Source: Cudoniella acicularis
Lineage: Eukaryota > Ascomycota > Leotiomycetes > Helotiales > Helotiaceae
Assembly: GCA_013054445.1 (NCBI GenBank)
Contig: JAAMPI010000061.1
Location: 1-64,000 of the forward strand
DNA: 64,000 nt
Direction: 5' to 3'
Positions within the stretch are counted from its first letter, which is position 1; every line of letters begins with the position of its first letter. The notes below the pieces were generated by a model, which saw nothing but the letters and a program-made list of their open reading frames with translations, made no database searches and was not told the origin of the DNA. Of the stretch, positions 53,908 through 64,000 are shown piece after piece. Position numbers and translations under genes: made by a program.

Positions 53908-56039
53908 TTTGGTGAATTTCGAAGTAAAGTACGATTCAGAGTGTGTTCTTTTGGGTGCGGGTTTTTGGTACGAGAAATAAATCTTCGATATTATGCTGAC
54001 CTGTCAATTTGTTATATATCTTTGTTCTAATCCCTCACTCAGCAGGCAACAAAATTAAGCCACTTTTCGTCCATATGGGACATAATAATAATAAGCAAGA
54101 ACGCATCTTCGTCTCTACTTGGCCGTCCCCGGCCCGCCCTTGGCCGAATCGCCCAATCGAAGCAACAATTCCATCAACTGCAAACTCTCTCCGCAAGCAT
54201 AACCATGACTGCTTCAGAGCGCGCTTCTGATCTGTCTGGAAGTTCCTACATGTGGCGACCGCCCTGCCGCGACGAGCAATTAGACCCATGACACCTCTAA
54301 TGCTACGACGCGCCGTCGCCCGGTGACTCAAAGGGCGGGAGTGATCAGATCTCCCCTTGCGTTTCGGAATGCCGAAATCAAACGCCCCGCCATAGAAAGA
54401 AGAAAATTACACGGTGGAAGCACGGTTATCAGCAAGAAATAATTCGCAGCCGCGAGAAATAGCTTTGGCGAATTAATACACTTCATGCCACGATACTCAT
54501 GGTCCTCAAACTCTAAAATCTTCCTGATAAGCAGGCTCCAACGCAAAACATCAATATCGTCCCAAATTTACACGGATTAATACACTTCATGCCATGGCAT
54601 CCAAATTCCAAGATCTTTCCGACATGCGGCGTAGAACATCATTATCTTCCGAGGTCCAAATCCACTTTAGGAAGGAGGTGTTGTTGCTGTGCATTGACAC
54701 GGATCATAGGTAGGAGTACTGGACCATTATTTCATAAACCACAACAAATTAGATGTAGGTCGGAGTCATCTACCTTTGGGGTGAACTTTGAGGCAGGATG
54801 TATGCATCTGCTTGTGGGTTTGAGGCAGCCACAAAAGTCCTTAAAACATCCTCATTGTTTTGCTCCATCCGATCATGGCAATAACTTCTGCCTAACTCGG
54901 TGAGGTAAGCTTTTGCACGTCTTATGCCAGGAAGTCCTGGCTTCAATGCAAGATCTTTTCTAAATGGTTACGCTCGTCGTCCTCATGTCAATAGGAAATC
55001 ACAATCGCACGAAGGACTTCAATATTTGTTACAGTTTTCTCAAAATGGCCACATGCTCCTTGGCATAATGAGACGCTTATTTTGGTAGCTCACCGCTCTG
55101 GCTCATTGAAAACAATCAGATGTTCTATTTACAAAATGCCCCGGGGTGATATCCGAGTTTCAACCTTTATTTTCGAGTCATTTTTGTTTTGCAGACACTA
55201 CAGCTTTCACCATGCCAAGCACAGAATTCCAATTACTTAACAATTTCCATGTTTCTGCCCGGAATGAAAGCTCCACCGCTTGATATCCCTCGCCATTCCT
55301 TGAGAATATCATCGTAATTGACTCAGCCATACGGCGCAAGGCCAAAATGGGTAAATAAGTCGTACAGAAATACCGTGCTGGATAGTGTCAAAAATTTTGT
55401 TAATTAAAGGTGTTGAAGGGCGATATTCTTATTCCTTTTGCTTCTCTGGGGTGACCGACCCCTGATCAACTAGATTGAAGGCGTAGTTTCCAACTGGGCT
55501 TTGCAGAGAGCCTTCCGGTTTGCAACGGTCATCGATTGGCAGTATCTCCAGTACTAGGCTAGAGCATCTCTTCCAACTTTCGAAAAACTGCTTCGAAGAT
55601 AGAGTTCCTCAACTCTACATGTCCGCCATTACAGCGCCGTACCAAAAAATATTATTTCACTATTGCTCAGCTCATCTAAGTCATCTTGAGTACCTAGCAA
55701 ATGTGATTTTCTCAAGGCTTGAATCATATTCCGCCGTGCTTCTAGCAGCACAACTAGGTGCCAAGTTAATCGCACTTTCTAGACACATTTCGCACCAATA
55801 CAAAGCACTCATATTTTCTTCCTTTTTCTCTTGTCCCTCTGAGATACTAATGCATACTTAATTAACTCTTCCCTTCGGTTTAAACATCCGCCATTTATAC
55901 CTTTACAGGAAATTTTCGAAAGTGCCTGTCTGCGAAATACAAAGGGACGCCTCATATGAGAATATAGTTAGACACACGAGTTCGAGAATACCAGCAAGAC
56001 TTTCGAGAGCTACAGCTCTTGCAGTTACTGACAACTCTT
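53908..56039. other. 2.1 kb intergenic, imperfect direct repeat inside
   Basis: No gene was recognised. Minus frames at 54035-54546 and the plus frame at 55520-55861 lack coding character. An imperfect direct repeat is given separately. Confidence 0.5.
54473..54594. repeat. Direct repeat, 19 bp exact core, 103 bp apart
   Basis: ATTAATACACTTCATGCCA occurs at 54473-54491 and again at 54576-54594. The sequence after each copy stays partly alike (TCCxxAxxTTC, AxAAxATCTT), which suggests an old tandem duplication of about 103 bp. Confidence 0.6.
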
Positions 56040-56819
56040 CTATTTCGGCATTTCATCCACGACCTTGCTGATCGTATCCACCACTCCTTTTGTCATCGTT
56101 AAATTTGGACTGTGTCCTGTATCCAACTCCACCGTGGCTACTTTCTTCCCTTCAGCCTGCAATCCTTCTACCATCGACTTTTGATAAACAAGCGGCAACG
56201 TCATATCCTGTAGCGTATAAATATACGTCACTGGAATCTCCCTCCAAGCGCAATGAGTGATTGGCTGATACATGCATTTCCCATTCCAGCGCTGAAAAGA
56301 GGCCGCATATGCCTCAACCTCGGCATCATCACATCCCGGGCCGATCAACAACAATTTCGGGTCTCGACTGACACAGGAGTCGTCTTCGGCGAAGTCAAAA
56401 GCGAGGGGCATCAGATACTCATGGCCGAACTCTTTGACTTTATCGATCATGGCTCCTCCTTCAGTCAAGGCTGAAGCACACATGTAAATGAGATGTTCAA
56501 CTCCTCCCGCTTTTCCCTGCTTAGCACGACTTTCTACTCCGAGACCATGCAAAGCGTTGGTGCCGACTTGGCCGCCGTAAGAATGCATGATGGCTACGAT
56601 GATATGGCCGGAATTGACGAGGTTTTCAACATACTCGCGAACAAGAACGGTATCCGTGGCCAAGTCAGCATTTGGTGGTCGTGATCTGTTGACGGAGGGA
56701 AGGGCAGGAACATGGACGTCGAAGTCAGCGGACTTGAGAGCGTCTGTAAATTTGGAATAGCTGTCAGGAGTATGCCATCTGCTGCTAATGAGGACTAGTG
56801 TTGGCTTAGTGGAAACCAT
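56040..56819 (-). CDS. Alpha/beta hydrolase-fold protein
   Basis: ATG 56819 (MVSTKPTLVLISS) is chosen because the 16 upstream codons open with TTG, not ATG. The single exon encodes 259 residues. The fold is that of a small alpha/beta hydrolase: an N-terminal beta strand with the oxyanion-hole region (LVLISSRWHTPDSY), the nucleophile elbow IMHSYGGQVG (Ser flanked by HSYGG instead of the classical GxSxG), a late VTYIYTLQDMTLPL that supplies the acid, and the His in ELDTGHSPNLT. All three catalytic positions appear to be present. No signal peptide, so probably cytosolic. The family is broad (esterases, salicylate- or metabolite-hydrolysing enzymes) and no substrate can be named. Flanking genes give no context. 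Confidence 0.85.
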   Translation of the reverse strand: MVSTKPTLVLISSRWHTPDSYSKFTDALKSADFDVHVPALPSVNRSRPPNADLATDTVLVREYVENLVNSGHIIVAIMHSYGGQVGTNALHGLGVESRAKQGKAGGVEHLIYMCASALTEGGAMIDKVKEFGHEYLMPLAFDFAEDDSCVSRDPKLLLIGPGCDDAEVEAYAASFQRWNGKCMYQPITHCAWREIPVTYIYTLQDMTLPLVYQKSMVEGLQAEGKKVATVELDTGHSPNLTMTKGVVDTISKVVDEMPK

Positions 56820-58054
56820 TATTGTTGTTTTGGAAGTTGGTGTTCCTTTGAGTGCGCTGACCGACAAATAGAGCTGAAGTTATACCTCGATGGCTGTTAA
56901 TTAATTTCTTGAATCTAAGTAAAGTTTAAGATTTAGAAAGATGTGCTCCGATAGTCTGTCCTTATATATCAAATATTTTTGTCGTCACACATAAAAACAG
57001 GGCGGTGTGATGAATTTATGAAGTGTCGAGTTGATGAAGGGAAGTGTGTTCTCTTAAAATACGAGTAAGCGGTATTTATTGGTAGAAGAGTATCGAATGA
57101 GGGGCTAAAGATACCGGTATTTAAGCCCTTGATGGTTGGTTGGCCCGGCACTAGACAGCAACGGGGTGTCAGCACTACTTGTGCTTCTTCCCACTTTTTC
57201 AATTTCAGCAACACATACTTCACAATGCAGTCCTATTATGAGATTTATATATCGCAATCCCAAACCTCGGATTTTCTCTTGTTAAATTCTTTGTCAACCT
57301 CTACGATTCATCATTTTCGGTCTCCGGAAAGCTTCAATAGCGCAACGGTGAGGGTTTAAAGATGTACGTAACGTCGGAGAAACGTTCAAAACCACACCAC
57401 TTCAAGTTTATTTATGAGGAAACAAATTAATCCAAATGGATGACCAAAGCATGTTGATGGGGTTCCAATGAATTCAAGTGCGTATCCTTTTGTGTTGGTT
57501 CTATGTCTTTGAAGTGTTCTTAGCAGCATCGCGAGCTTAAACAGATAGAACCTTTAAGTTGATTTATTGCTACAAAATTAATTGAACTAGACCTCCAAAG
57601 CAACTTGTCGATTACTCTATTTCAGTAGGAATAGCTGCAGTCATAGTTGCTCTATATCTTTGAAGTGTTGCTGATTGCATCATGGGTCTATATTAGTCCA
57701 GGAAAAATCATTTTGCACTTAGGTAATGAGTAGAGCTCTTGGAATCAAGGAATTCTTGACATCCAGATGGTTAGAGTCTACATTTTTTAACGTTCACATA
57801 AGAGGCGTCTCCATCGAGAGCAATTCTGGAACTGCTAGATCCAAACCTTCCCCCATCGAGGAAGCCTTTAGGTTGGTTCCCGCAAAGTACCGTTCCTTCT
57901 CCTTCCAGCCCTCTTCTAACACCCAAAACAGATAAGCGGACTAAATACCATTCCGCCTAACAGAACACCATGTATGTTTTACTTTTCCAAAAATCGAAGT
58001 TCTTAAATTCCGCGGTTTCCCACCATAACCAGCATTACCAATTTCTCCCTCATC
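56820..58054. other. Intergenic, no gene seen
   Basis: AT-rich, with frames under 80 residues. It holds the promoters of the hydrolase (-) and the 2EXR-like gene (+). Confidence 0.5.
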
Positions 58055-58786
58055 ATGGAGCGCCGAGACTCCTTAACATATATATCTGCATGTACACTCC
58101 TCCACGGCCACTCAGACGACAAGGAACTGCATTATTTCCGACACCGCGCTCGTTGCTACGGCGCGTATATTCCAGACCACAGCACGCCAGTGCCAGAAAA
58201 GCCATTTCGACTTGCAGACCTACCCGCCGAACTTCGACTTAAAATCTACGAATTCTACTTCTCAGGATTACCAGAAATACGAATTAAGAGGGAGAAACAC
58301 CTATGCATACCCCACCATCAGAGAAATTTACTTGTATTTTCCTCGAAGTATTTTGAGTGGGATATACCAGAGGATCTTTTCTACTCCAACGTCACCTTCG
58401 TCTTCTCGAGCACGGAGGCTATACAGCGGTTTTCAAAACTCAGCGGCATGAGAGAAAATGTGGGAAGGATCAAGATCTTGCAGGGGAGACAGCCGGGGAT
58501 GACGAATGTTGAATGGCTTCGTGTCGCTCGAAGGACTTTTGTGAATCTGAAGGAGCTGGCTTTTGAGTCGGATTTTAAGTACAGAATATGTTCTTTTACC
58601 CGGAACCGACTCCAATGCTTGAGTTGTTATCAATGTGCGCTCACCCAGCTCAATCTATGGCGGCATACCGGGGTTGCAGAGGGGTTAGTGGTAAAGATGG
58701 GAGGTAAGAATTGGGCAACTTCCAAGGTGATGGATGCATGTGCCTGCCAGAGATTGACGGATAAAGTGAAGAGGTTGGAAATTTGA
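58055..58786 (+). CDS. 2EXR/F-box-like fungal protein
   Basis: ATG 58055 (context CATCATGG) opens a single-exon protein of 243 residues. The block FRLADLPAELRLKIYEFYF at about residues 50-70 is the F-box-like/2EXR opening that is very common and expanded in filamentous ascomycetes. After it comes VFSSTEAIQRFSKL and a segment VGRIKI, typical of the rest of these proteins. The C-terminus is Cys-rich (RLQCLSCYQC, MDACACQ). Function is unknown for the family; F-box relatives recruit substrates to SCF ubiquitin ligases, but no Skp1 contact can be confirmed here. Confidence 0.75.
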   Translation: MERRDSLTYISACTLLHGHSDDKELHYFRHRARCYGAYIPDHSTPVPEKPFRLADLPAELRLKIYEFYFSGLPEIRIKREKHLCIPHHQRNLLVFSSKYFEWDIPEDLFYSNVTFVFSSTEAIQRFSKLSGMRENVGRIKILQGRQPGMTNVEWLRVARRTFVNLKELAFESDFKYRICSFTRNRLQCLSCYQCALTQLNLWRHTGVAEGLVVKMGGKNWATSKVMDACACQRLTDKVKRLEI

Positions 58787-59029
58787 ATGAGAAAGAATTG
58801 GGGCAGTTTGTGCGAAACATATTAAACTTAAATCAGATAAAGGGACAGGGGTAATATGTACACCCTAAAATTTGATACCAATCATGAGATCGTCTAGTCT
58901 ACAGATTTGCTTTCTGATTCTTGCAATATCCCGCATGTTTCATCTATGGTGTTATCCTTTGAGTCGTATCCCTTTGCACAATCCAGTGCCAGACCCATAA
59001 TCGAAGGCGCAAGTAGGTTGGCTACACCC

Positions 59030-59852
59030 TTATTTGTTGTAAATCAAAAAGGTCCTCAGACTATCCCAATGATCGCTTTGAACATAAATGTAATCCATGC
59101 TACTCCTCAAACCACTTTGTACGGTATCGGGATGCCATCTAAACAACCACATTACGGAACCCCAACTCAATGCTGCAAAAACCGGCCAGGCGTCGTGTGA
59201 TATTCGTTTCGATAGTTCATGACTTTTAATTATGCCTAAACTTGGCTTGACAGAGAGCTCTGCTAGTGAAAGACACACGCGTGCGAACACTGCAGATGTT
59301 AGTAGAGAAGTGAAGTTTGGGAAGGGCCGTACCGAAAATAACAATCTGTTTGCTAACAGAGGAAATATGCCCTTTCTTCGACCTTCGCCCAAACACGAGA
59401 TAGCCTCCAAGAAGACCTGCAAAGAAAGTGTCATAGGGGCCTTCTTTCCCCGGATCTGATCCCATATGTTTTAACGCCAGCATCGTTAACTTGTATACCG
59501 TCGCATATTTTGCTAGATTCTGGGCATGTGTCCGCGTCGCTCGGAATATAAGTTGTAATTTCTCTTGTACGGTCCCAGATCGAAACAAAAAGATCATCCT
59601 GTCCCATATATAAGCTTGTGCTATAAATATAATACCATCCGAGCAAGACGTACACCAGCGCATGAGGAAATCGCACTTTGGCACCATATACAGCGCCATT
59701 CCTAGCAGCCTTCAACACAGCGAGATAATCGGCATATTTTGGATTTAATATGATACTTTCGATCGCTTTCTATTCCCTCATGCCGTCAGTATACTTACGC
59801 CATAGAGTTTTGGTTGTTTGTTGCTGACCTGGAGAACTTCAACTCTTGACAT
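59030..59852 (-). CDS. pxmp4: Peroxisomal membrane protein PXMP4 (Tim17-like)
   Basis: Exons 59852-59829 (24 nt, MSRVEVLQ), 59769-59654, 59598-59333 and 59289-59030; introns 59, 55 and 43 nt are GT-AG with matched phases and give 221 residues. After splicing the protein reads NPKYADYLAVLKAARNGAVY, GAKVRFPHALVMIFLFRSG, TVQEKLQLIFRATRTHAQNL, GPYDTFFAGLLGGYLVFG and, in the last exon, VFARVCLSLAEL with SDHWDSLRTFLIYNK. This is the PXMP4/PMP24 family, Tim17/22-related integral proteins of the peroxisome membrane, whose transport role is not established. Splicing replaces two misleading long frames. The last intron is only 43 nt. The gene is divergent from rpf2, with 441 bp between start codons. 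Confidence 0.92.
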
Positions 59853-60293
59853 ATTGCCGGAAACAAGCCTCGGTAACTTGTTGGTTGGAATTCAAGTTGT
59901 GCAAGAGCACAGGAGTTTGATTTAGTGCTACCGATGTGTCCGCATCTGCATATGTCCACCAGATAATTACGCGTAAGGTTTAAAATCAGTCGTCCTGAAG
60001 CAAAGCGGTGAGAATTGGTGGTGTTGTGAATGTGAACGTGTGTTCGGAGGGATGGCATTCGGATTCGGGAGCAAATGTACCCTCGTACCCCACAGAATTG
60101 CTAGCAGGGGTCCCGGCAGCCATTTGCCTCAATTTGCATGTGAGCCAAGCCAGGCATAAACGATATGATGCCTTGTTAACAAGGCATCCAGGCGGGCGAT
60201 TTTTATCGATTGTGATTTTTCGAGCTCCACTAAAAAGTTCGCAAGTTCAGTGGAATTCAACCTCTTTCCTCCACATCTACACCACCTCCGAAA
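59853..60293. promoter_or_regulatory. Divergent promoter region pxmp4 / rpf2
   Basis: 441 bp separate the two starts. No TATA-like sequence was noticed; both genes would be transcribed away from here. Confidence 0.4.
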
Positions 60294-61319
60294 ATGTTGC
60301 GACAAATGTAAGGAAGATTTATTTTAATGAGCTTGCCATAAAAGAGCTAATTGATCTTTAGAAAACCACGAAATGCACGCAGCAAGCGTGCCCTTGATAA
60401 GAAAGCTCCCAAGCCAATCGAGAATCCCAAGACCACCCTCTTCCTCCGCTTTACAACATGTTCTCAAATTGTGCAAGATGCGCTCACAGACTTACACCAA
60501 TTGCGAATACCTTTAGCGAAGAAATTTACCAAGAAAAACGCCATACACCCATTTGAAGACGCTTCTTCCCTCGAATTTTTCTCCGAAAAAAACGATGCTT
60601 CGATTTTAGTATTCGGGTCCTCGAGCAAGAAACGGCCACATGCGATTACCCTTACCAGAACGTTTGGTTACAAAGTCCTTGATATGTTAGAGCTCTACCT
60701 AGACCCAGAAAGCTTTAGAACTCTGGCACAATTCAAAAACAAAAAGTGCGCAGTGGGTTTGAAGCCAATGTTGCTCTTTGCTGGAACTCCATTTGAAAGC
60801 CCAGTCGCCAATGAATATACGATGGCCAAGAGTTTCTTTACAGATTTTTTCAAGGGAGAACCCGCAGATAAAGTCGATGTTGAGGGTCTTCAATACATCG
60901 TTTCCATCAGTGCTCGCGAGACTGTAGATGGGGAGGAAAGTAAGCCGAGTGTACACCTACGAGTCTACTTAATCCGGACGAAGCGAAGCGGACAAAAACT
61001 TCCCAGAGTTGAGGTTGAAGAGATGGGGCCAAGGATGGACTTTAGAGTTGGCAGGATCAAAGAGGCCGACGAAACCATAATGAAGGAGGCGCTGAGAAAG
61101 GCAAGAACAAGCCAAGAGAGACCAAAGAAGAACATCTCCACAGATATCGTTGGTGATAAGATTGGAAGGATACATCTGGGCAAGCAAGATTTGAAAGAGC
61201 TGCAGACAAGGAAGATGAAGGGACTAAAGAGGAGTAGAGATATTGCAGACTCCGAGGATGAGGAGATGGAGGATGTGATCAGCGACGAAGAGCCGGTGAA
61301 AAAGCCTAAAAGAGGTTGA
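60294..61319 (+). CDS. rpf2: Ribosome production factor Rpf2 (Brix domain)
   Basis: ATG 60294; a 14 nt first exon (60294-60307), a 54 nt intron, then 60362-61319, give 323 residues beginning MLRQIKPRNARSKRALDKK. The Brix domain runs from about residue 30 to 230: KTTLFLRFTTCSQIVQDALTD, HPFEDASSLEFFSEKNDAS, HAITLTRTFGYKVLDMLEL, LLFAGTPFE and a basic HLRVYLIRTKRSG. The C-terminal tail is basic, then acidic (DSEDEEMEDVISDEEP). Rpf2 forms a complex with Rrs1 that brings 5S rRNA, L5 and L11 into 90S/66S pre-ribosomes in the nucleolus. The frame's own first ATG codon at 60351 lies inside the intron, so the true start is only seen after splicing. Confidence 0.95.
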
Positions 61320-62530
61320 AAGCATCATCAAGAAATCGAATTGCATGGACTTGGTGTCTGGAGTTTAGTCTGGCGCTGCGAGGGAAAATTGCTTGTGAAC
61401 GACCTGGCTTGTTATACCAGAAGGGAAGAGGTGGCTATGAAAGTAGGATTGTTGTAACAGACAGGCAAAGCCATGATCTCATACAAGCGTTGTGGAAATT
61501 TGGCCTGGCAAGTAGAATTCGCATTTTTCTACTGCATCAAGGAGCGATATAAAAATGCTTGCGAAAATTTTGTACCCTTCTACCTTTTAATTCCTCCAAC
61601 GCCAGCCAAGTCATCGTGCGGTCAATTGTTGGATCAATGATCTGGTCTAAAACTGCTACATCGAGAAAGTTACTCCCGGAAAATTTGTTCATCGCAAAAT
61701 CACACATCGGGAAATGCTATTTTTGCTTGCTCTTGTTCATGGCCTTTAGAATAGCCAGAGTAAGGGACAGATGAAAGCCCTACAGTTTCAAATTTTCGTC
61801 TCCGCCTTTTCCTCAAGAGTTTAATTGAAGATTGTAGGCTCGATCTCGAGGCTGATTCTTACGCATGAGAATGTCGACTGCTTCCTACTATACACCTCAG
61901 TCATTTTACTCTCAGAGTAGTGTAGGAACGTATGCAGTTCTAAGGTCTTACAGACCAAAGTCCCAGATTACTTTAAACGTTGACTAGTTCTATTCTAAAA
62001 ATTATGGCCAATCACGACCTAAATTAGCACTCAGAATGAGTGTTAATTCGGGTCTGTGATTGGCGGGCAGCCTTCCAACAACCCCCTGCTGTAGGGCTGT
62101 TGGGGGTTCAAAGACCCGAGCGCTTGCCAACGACATACAGAATCCGGAAAGTCGAAAACCCGTCACGAAAGGCCCCAATGCTCACAAGCCCAGAACAAGA
62201 GATTCCGAGGTATTTGCCTATAAAGCGCTCGGTTTTCCCCCTCCAGCATCATGTTCCAACTCATCACCTCAAGCATTTCATTTGACCTCCCTCTAACCAC
62301 AACACCACCACAACATTTCCCGAGGCACATTCACGACATGTAACTTAAAGGTGAGGTTGCACACGAAATGAATTAATTTTTGTTAACCCAGAACCCGAAG
62401 TCCAGAGAACAGAAAAAGAACTAAATGGGTATACCCTCTTCCAACGCCGTAAATGACCGTATCCCTCAATAACCCACAGTAGCATGGTCATTAAGATAAT
62501 TCGAGGTGAAAATATCGGCCAGTTAGAACT
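61320..62530. other. Convergent intergenic region, no gene seen
   Basis: 1.2 kb between rpf2 (+) and the BTB-like gene (-). A locally self-complementary stretch around 62078-62110 (AACAACCCCC against GTTGGGGGTT) might fold into a hairpin. Nothing else was seen. Confidence 0.5.
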
Positions 62531-63300
62531 TCAAGCGTGCTCCTCTGGGTCGTAGTACTCGTACATCTTGATACGGGTGTAAACTTCCTCTTCTTCCAAA
62601 TGTTTATGGTATCTTCCGCAAAGTCATCATCGCCGTGTTCCATCGTTCGGGCTAGAAGTTCTTGGGGGCCGTCAAGGTAGGAGGGATTGAGTCCCGAAAT
62701 GTGGTGGTCGGAGATTTTGTCGAAGTACTCTTCGTGCTTTTCGTCATGAAGGTCGCGGAGGTCGACTCGGAACGGCAGGCAAAGTTCGACGGCTTTTGGG
62801 AATAGGCCCTCGACGAAGTCGTCATATCTGCTCATTGATATGCTAACTGCGAGGCGGCGAAGGGGATCGTGGCGTGGCGTTTTTTCATAGATGAAGGGGA
62901 TGAGGAGCTCGGAGAACCCATGATCTATGCTTCGGTGGTGGAGAGCATCAAGGATATCGTTATGCATTCCTGGTATTTCATATTTGCCTCCGAGCAAGTA
63001 AAGCTGAACAAGTAGCCTACTTGCTGTCTTCAAAGCTTCTTCCAGACTCTGGGCTTCTTCGGTTGCATCTAGGACAGGTCCCGGAATGCAAATCTTTTCG
63101 GTATAGACCCAGTGCAACATAGTTTTGATGATGTCTACATCATTCCCCGGGAGGTCGATGAAAGGATCTTCTGGGTCTACCCAATCTGGTTTGCAATGTG
63201 CCTTAAAGAATCGACCGAACTTGCAGAGCAAGTGTTGGTGGACATAAAGGTGAACCTCACCATCTGGTAGGCCAACACAGAGGGTGAGAATGTTTCCAAA
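62531..63300 (-). CDS. BTB/POZ-like protein, first exon unresolved, one frameshift
   Basis: The minus-strand frame reads GNILTLCVGLPDGEVHLYVH, QHLLCKFGRFFKAHC, and DPFIDLPGNDVDIIKTMLHW with VYTEKICIPGP, the layout of a fungal BTB/POZ protein-interaction domain, followed by helices (LVQLYLLGGKYEIPGMHNDI) and FSELLIPFIYE. Near 62617-62621 a one-base deletion is likely: the other frame continues YHKHLEEEEVYTRIKMYEY and stops at 62531-62533 (TGA), while the original frame goes on to 62491 without coding character. The 5' end is uncertain; an acceptor CAG near 63306-63308 follows a pyrimidine tract, and an ATG at about 63402 could start a short exon but the phase does not fit. No substrate or role can be given; such proteins often act as Cul3 adaptors. 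Confidence 0.6.
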
Positions 63301-64000
63301 TGACCTGAAAAACTGTTAGAAAGCAGTATAATTGAGAAGGTAGGATGACAAATCCGTAAAGACTAGCTCTGCTAGAGGAAGTACCTGAGATGCTTGATGT
63401 CATGTTGGTTCGGGAGTTGAGGAATTGTTAAGAGAAAGAATCCGAGGAAGGCTAACGTGAATTCGGGCTGGAGTTGAGTAGGAGTTAAGCGAGTATTTCT
63501 GTTATATACATGCCACTAAGCTTCTTTGGGAGGGCAGACCTAGAATTTGTGACCGCCTGGTCTGTTTGCTTCTCACCTTTGATTGTGGGCTCTCCCACAA
63601 ATTAAATTGCAAAATGCGATTTTGTCCAGCTTCGCCTTAGCTACGGTTTTCAGAAATTCACTGAAATACTGCCAGGACAAAGATGAATGTGAAACAGGTG
63701 ATGAGTTAATACATCATCGTCTCTCCTCACAAGTAATAACTTCTAAATTTGTGATTATTTAATAGACTTTCTGCTTTCTTAAGAAGCTCGATGCTCAAGT
63801 GATCATTTATTAGGACCAAGGAGTTTCTGCAAATTTCCAGACATCAGCAATGGGCCTAATCAAAAGACCTGGATATTAGCGTGAGAGAGAGGAACTTCCA
63901 GTATAATAGATTGCTTACTGCCTTTAGCATGCTGCGAGTTATTTGCGTCTCATTTTCCCCACATAGTTTGACGTTTGACGAGGATGCTGCGTTGAAACCA
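63301..64000. other. Upstream region of the BTB-like gene
   Basis: No gene recognised in the last 700 bases beyond a possible first exon of the BTB-like gene around 63384-63402. Confidence 0.45.

Noticed and set aside
54035..54546. Minus frames in the 54 kb region
   Set aside because: No domain, no good start context, and no intron-joined extension could be built.
62040..62296. Plus frames and a possible tRNA or RNA hairpin near 62078-62110
   Set aside because: The self-complementarity is imperfect, no tRNA A/B boxes or cloverleaf fit, and the frames are short.

Overview
The window is nuclear DNA of a filamentous ascomycete (Pezizomycotina). The gene content and the style of the low-complexity regions suggest Leotiomycetes, but that class call is an impression from memory, not a test. 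Evidence for a fungus: genes on both strands at 1-4 kb spacing, most introns 43-70 nt with GT(A/R)NGT-type donors and CTAAC/CTGAC-like branch sites, no operons, and many single-copy eukaryotic housekeeping genes. Most real starts and stops lie in short first or last exons that only appear after splicing, so several long reading frames begin or end in the wrong place; the entries give the spliced models.

Layout. 1-8.7 kb is an accessory stretch: a 5'-truncated Cys-rich protein of unknown function, a degraded membrane-anchored pepsin-like protein, and a Fig1-like four-span membrane protein. 8.7-20 kb: Rad17/Rad24 checkpoint clamp loader, a questin-oxidase-like protein divergent from a UBE3D-type (HECT_2) protein, and a large SAM methyltransferase. 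20-24 kb: a small secreted protein and an unrecognised three-exon gene. 24-34.5 kb: Prp4 (U4/U6 snRNP), RNase H2 catalytic subunit divergent from a Ste24-like protein that has lost its zinc ligands, and Ede1 (endocytosis). 34.5-40.4 kb is gene-poor and holds one PLAC8 gene and a coding relic. 40.4-53.9 kb is dense and housekeeping: RanGAP Rna1 divergent from Cox17, exocyst Sec10 divergent from Nus1, a decayed AlkB-type dioxygenase divergent from tRNA methyltransferase Trm5, Mif2/CENP-C, and a small conserved protein. 54-64 kb: an alpha/beta hydrolase, a 2EXR/F-box-like protein, PXMP4, Rpf2 and a BTB-like protein.

Neighbours show no shared pathway. Divergent pairs (questin-oxidase-like/UBE3D, RNase H2A/Ste24-like, Rna1/Cox17, Sec10/Nus1, PXMP4/Rpf2) share intergenic regions of about 300-450 bp that must hold both promoters. 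I see no secondary-metabolite cluster, transposon, tRNA, rRNA or CRISPR array.

Most notable: (i) the Ste24-family protein in which the HExxH motif reads QELGAW; (ii) an AlkB homologue with a nonsense codon, a lost splice acceptor, a frameshift and both residues of its HxD iron motif replaced; (iii) single-base indels, several in homopolymers, that break frames even in the essential genes SEC10 and MIF2, which points to assembly error rather than biology for those genes; (iv) a frame-preserving, stop-free intron in PRP4 and several 14-25 nt first exons.
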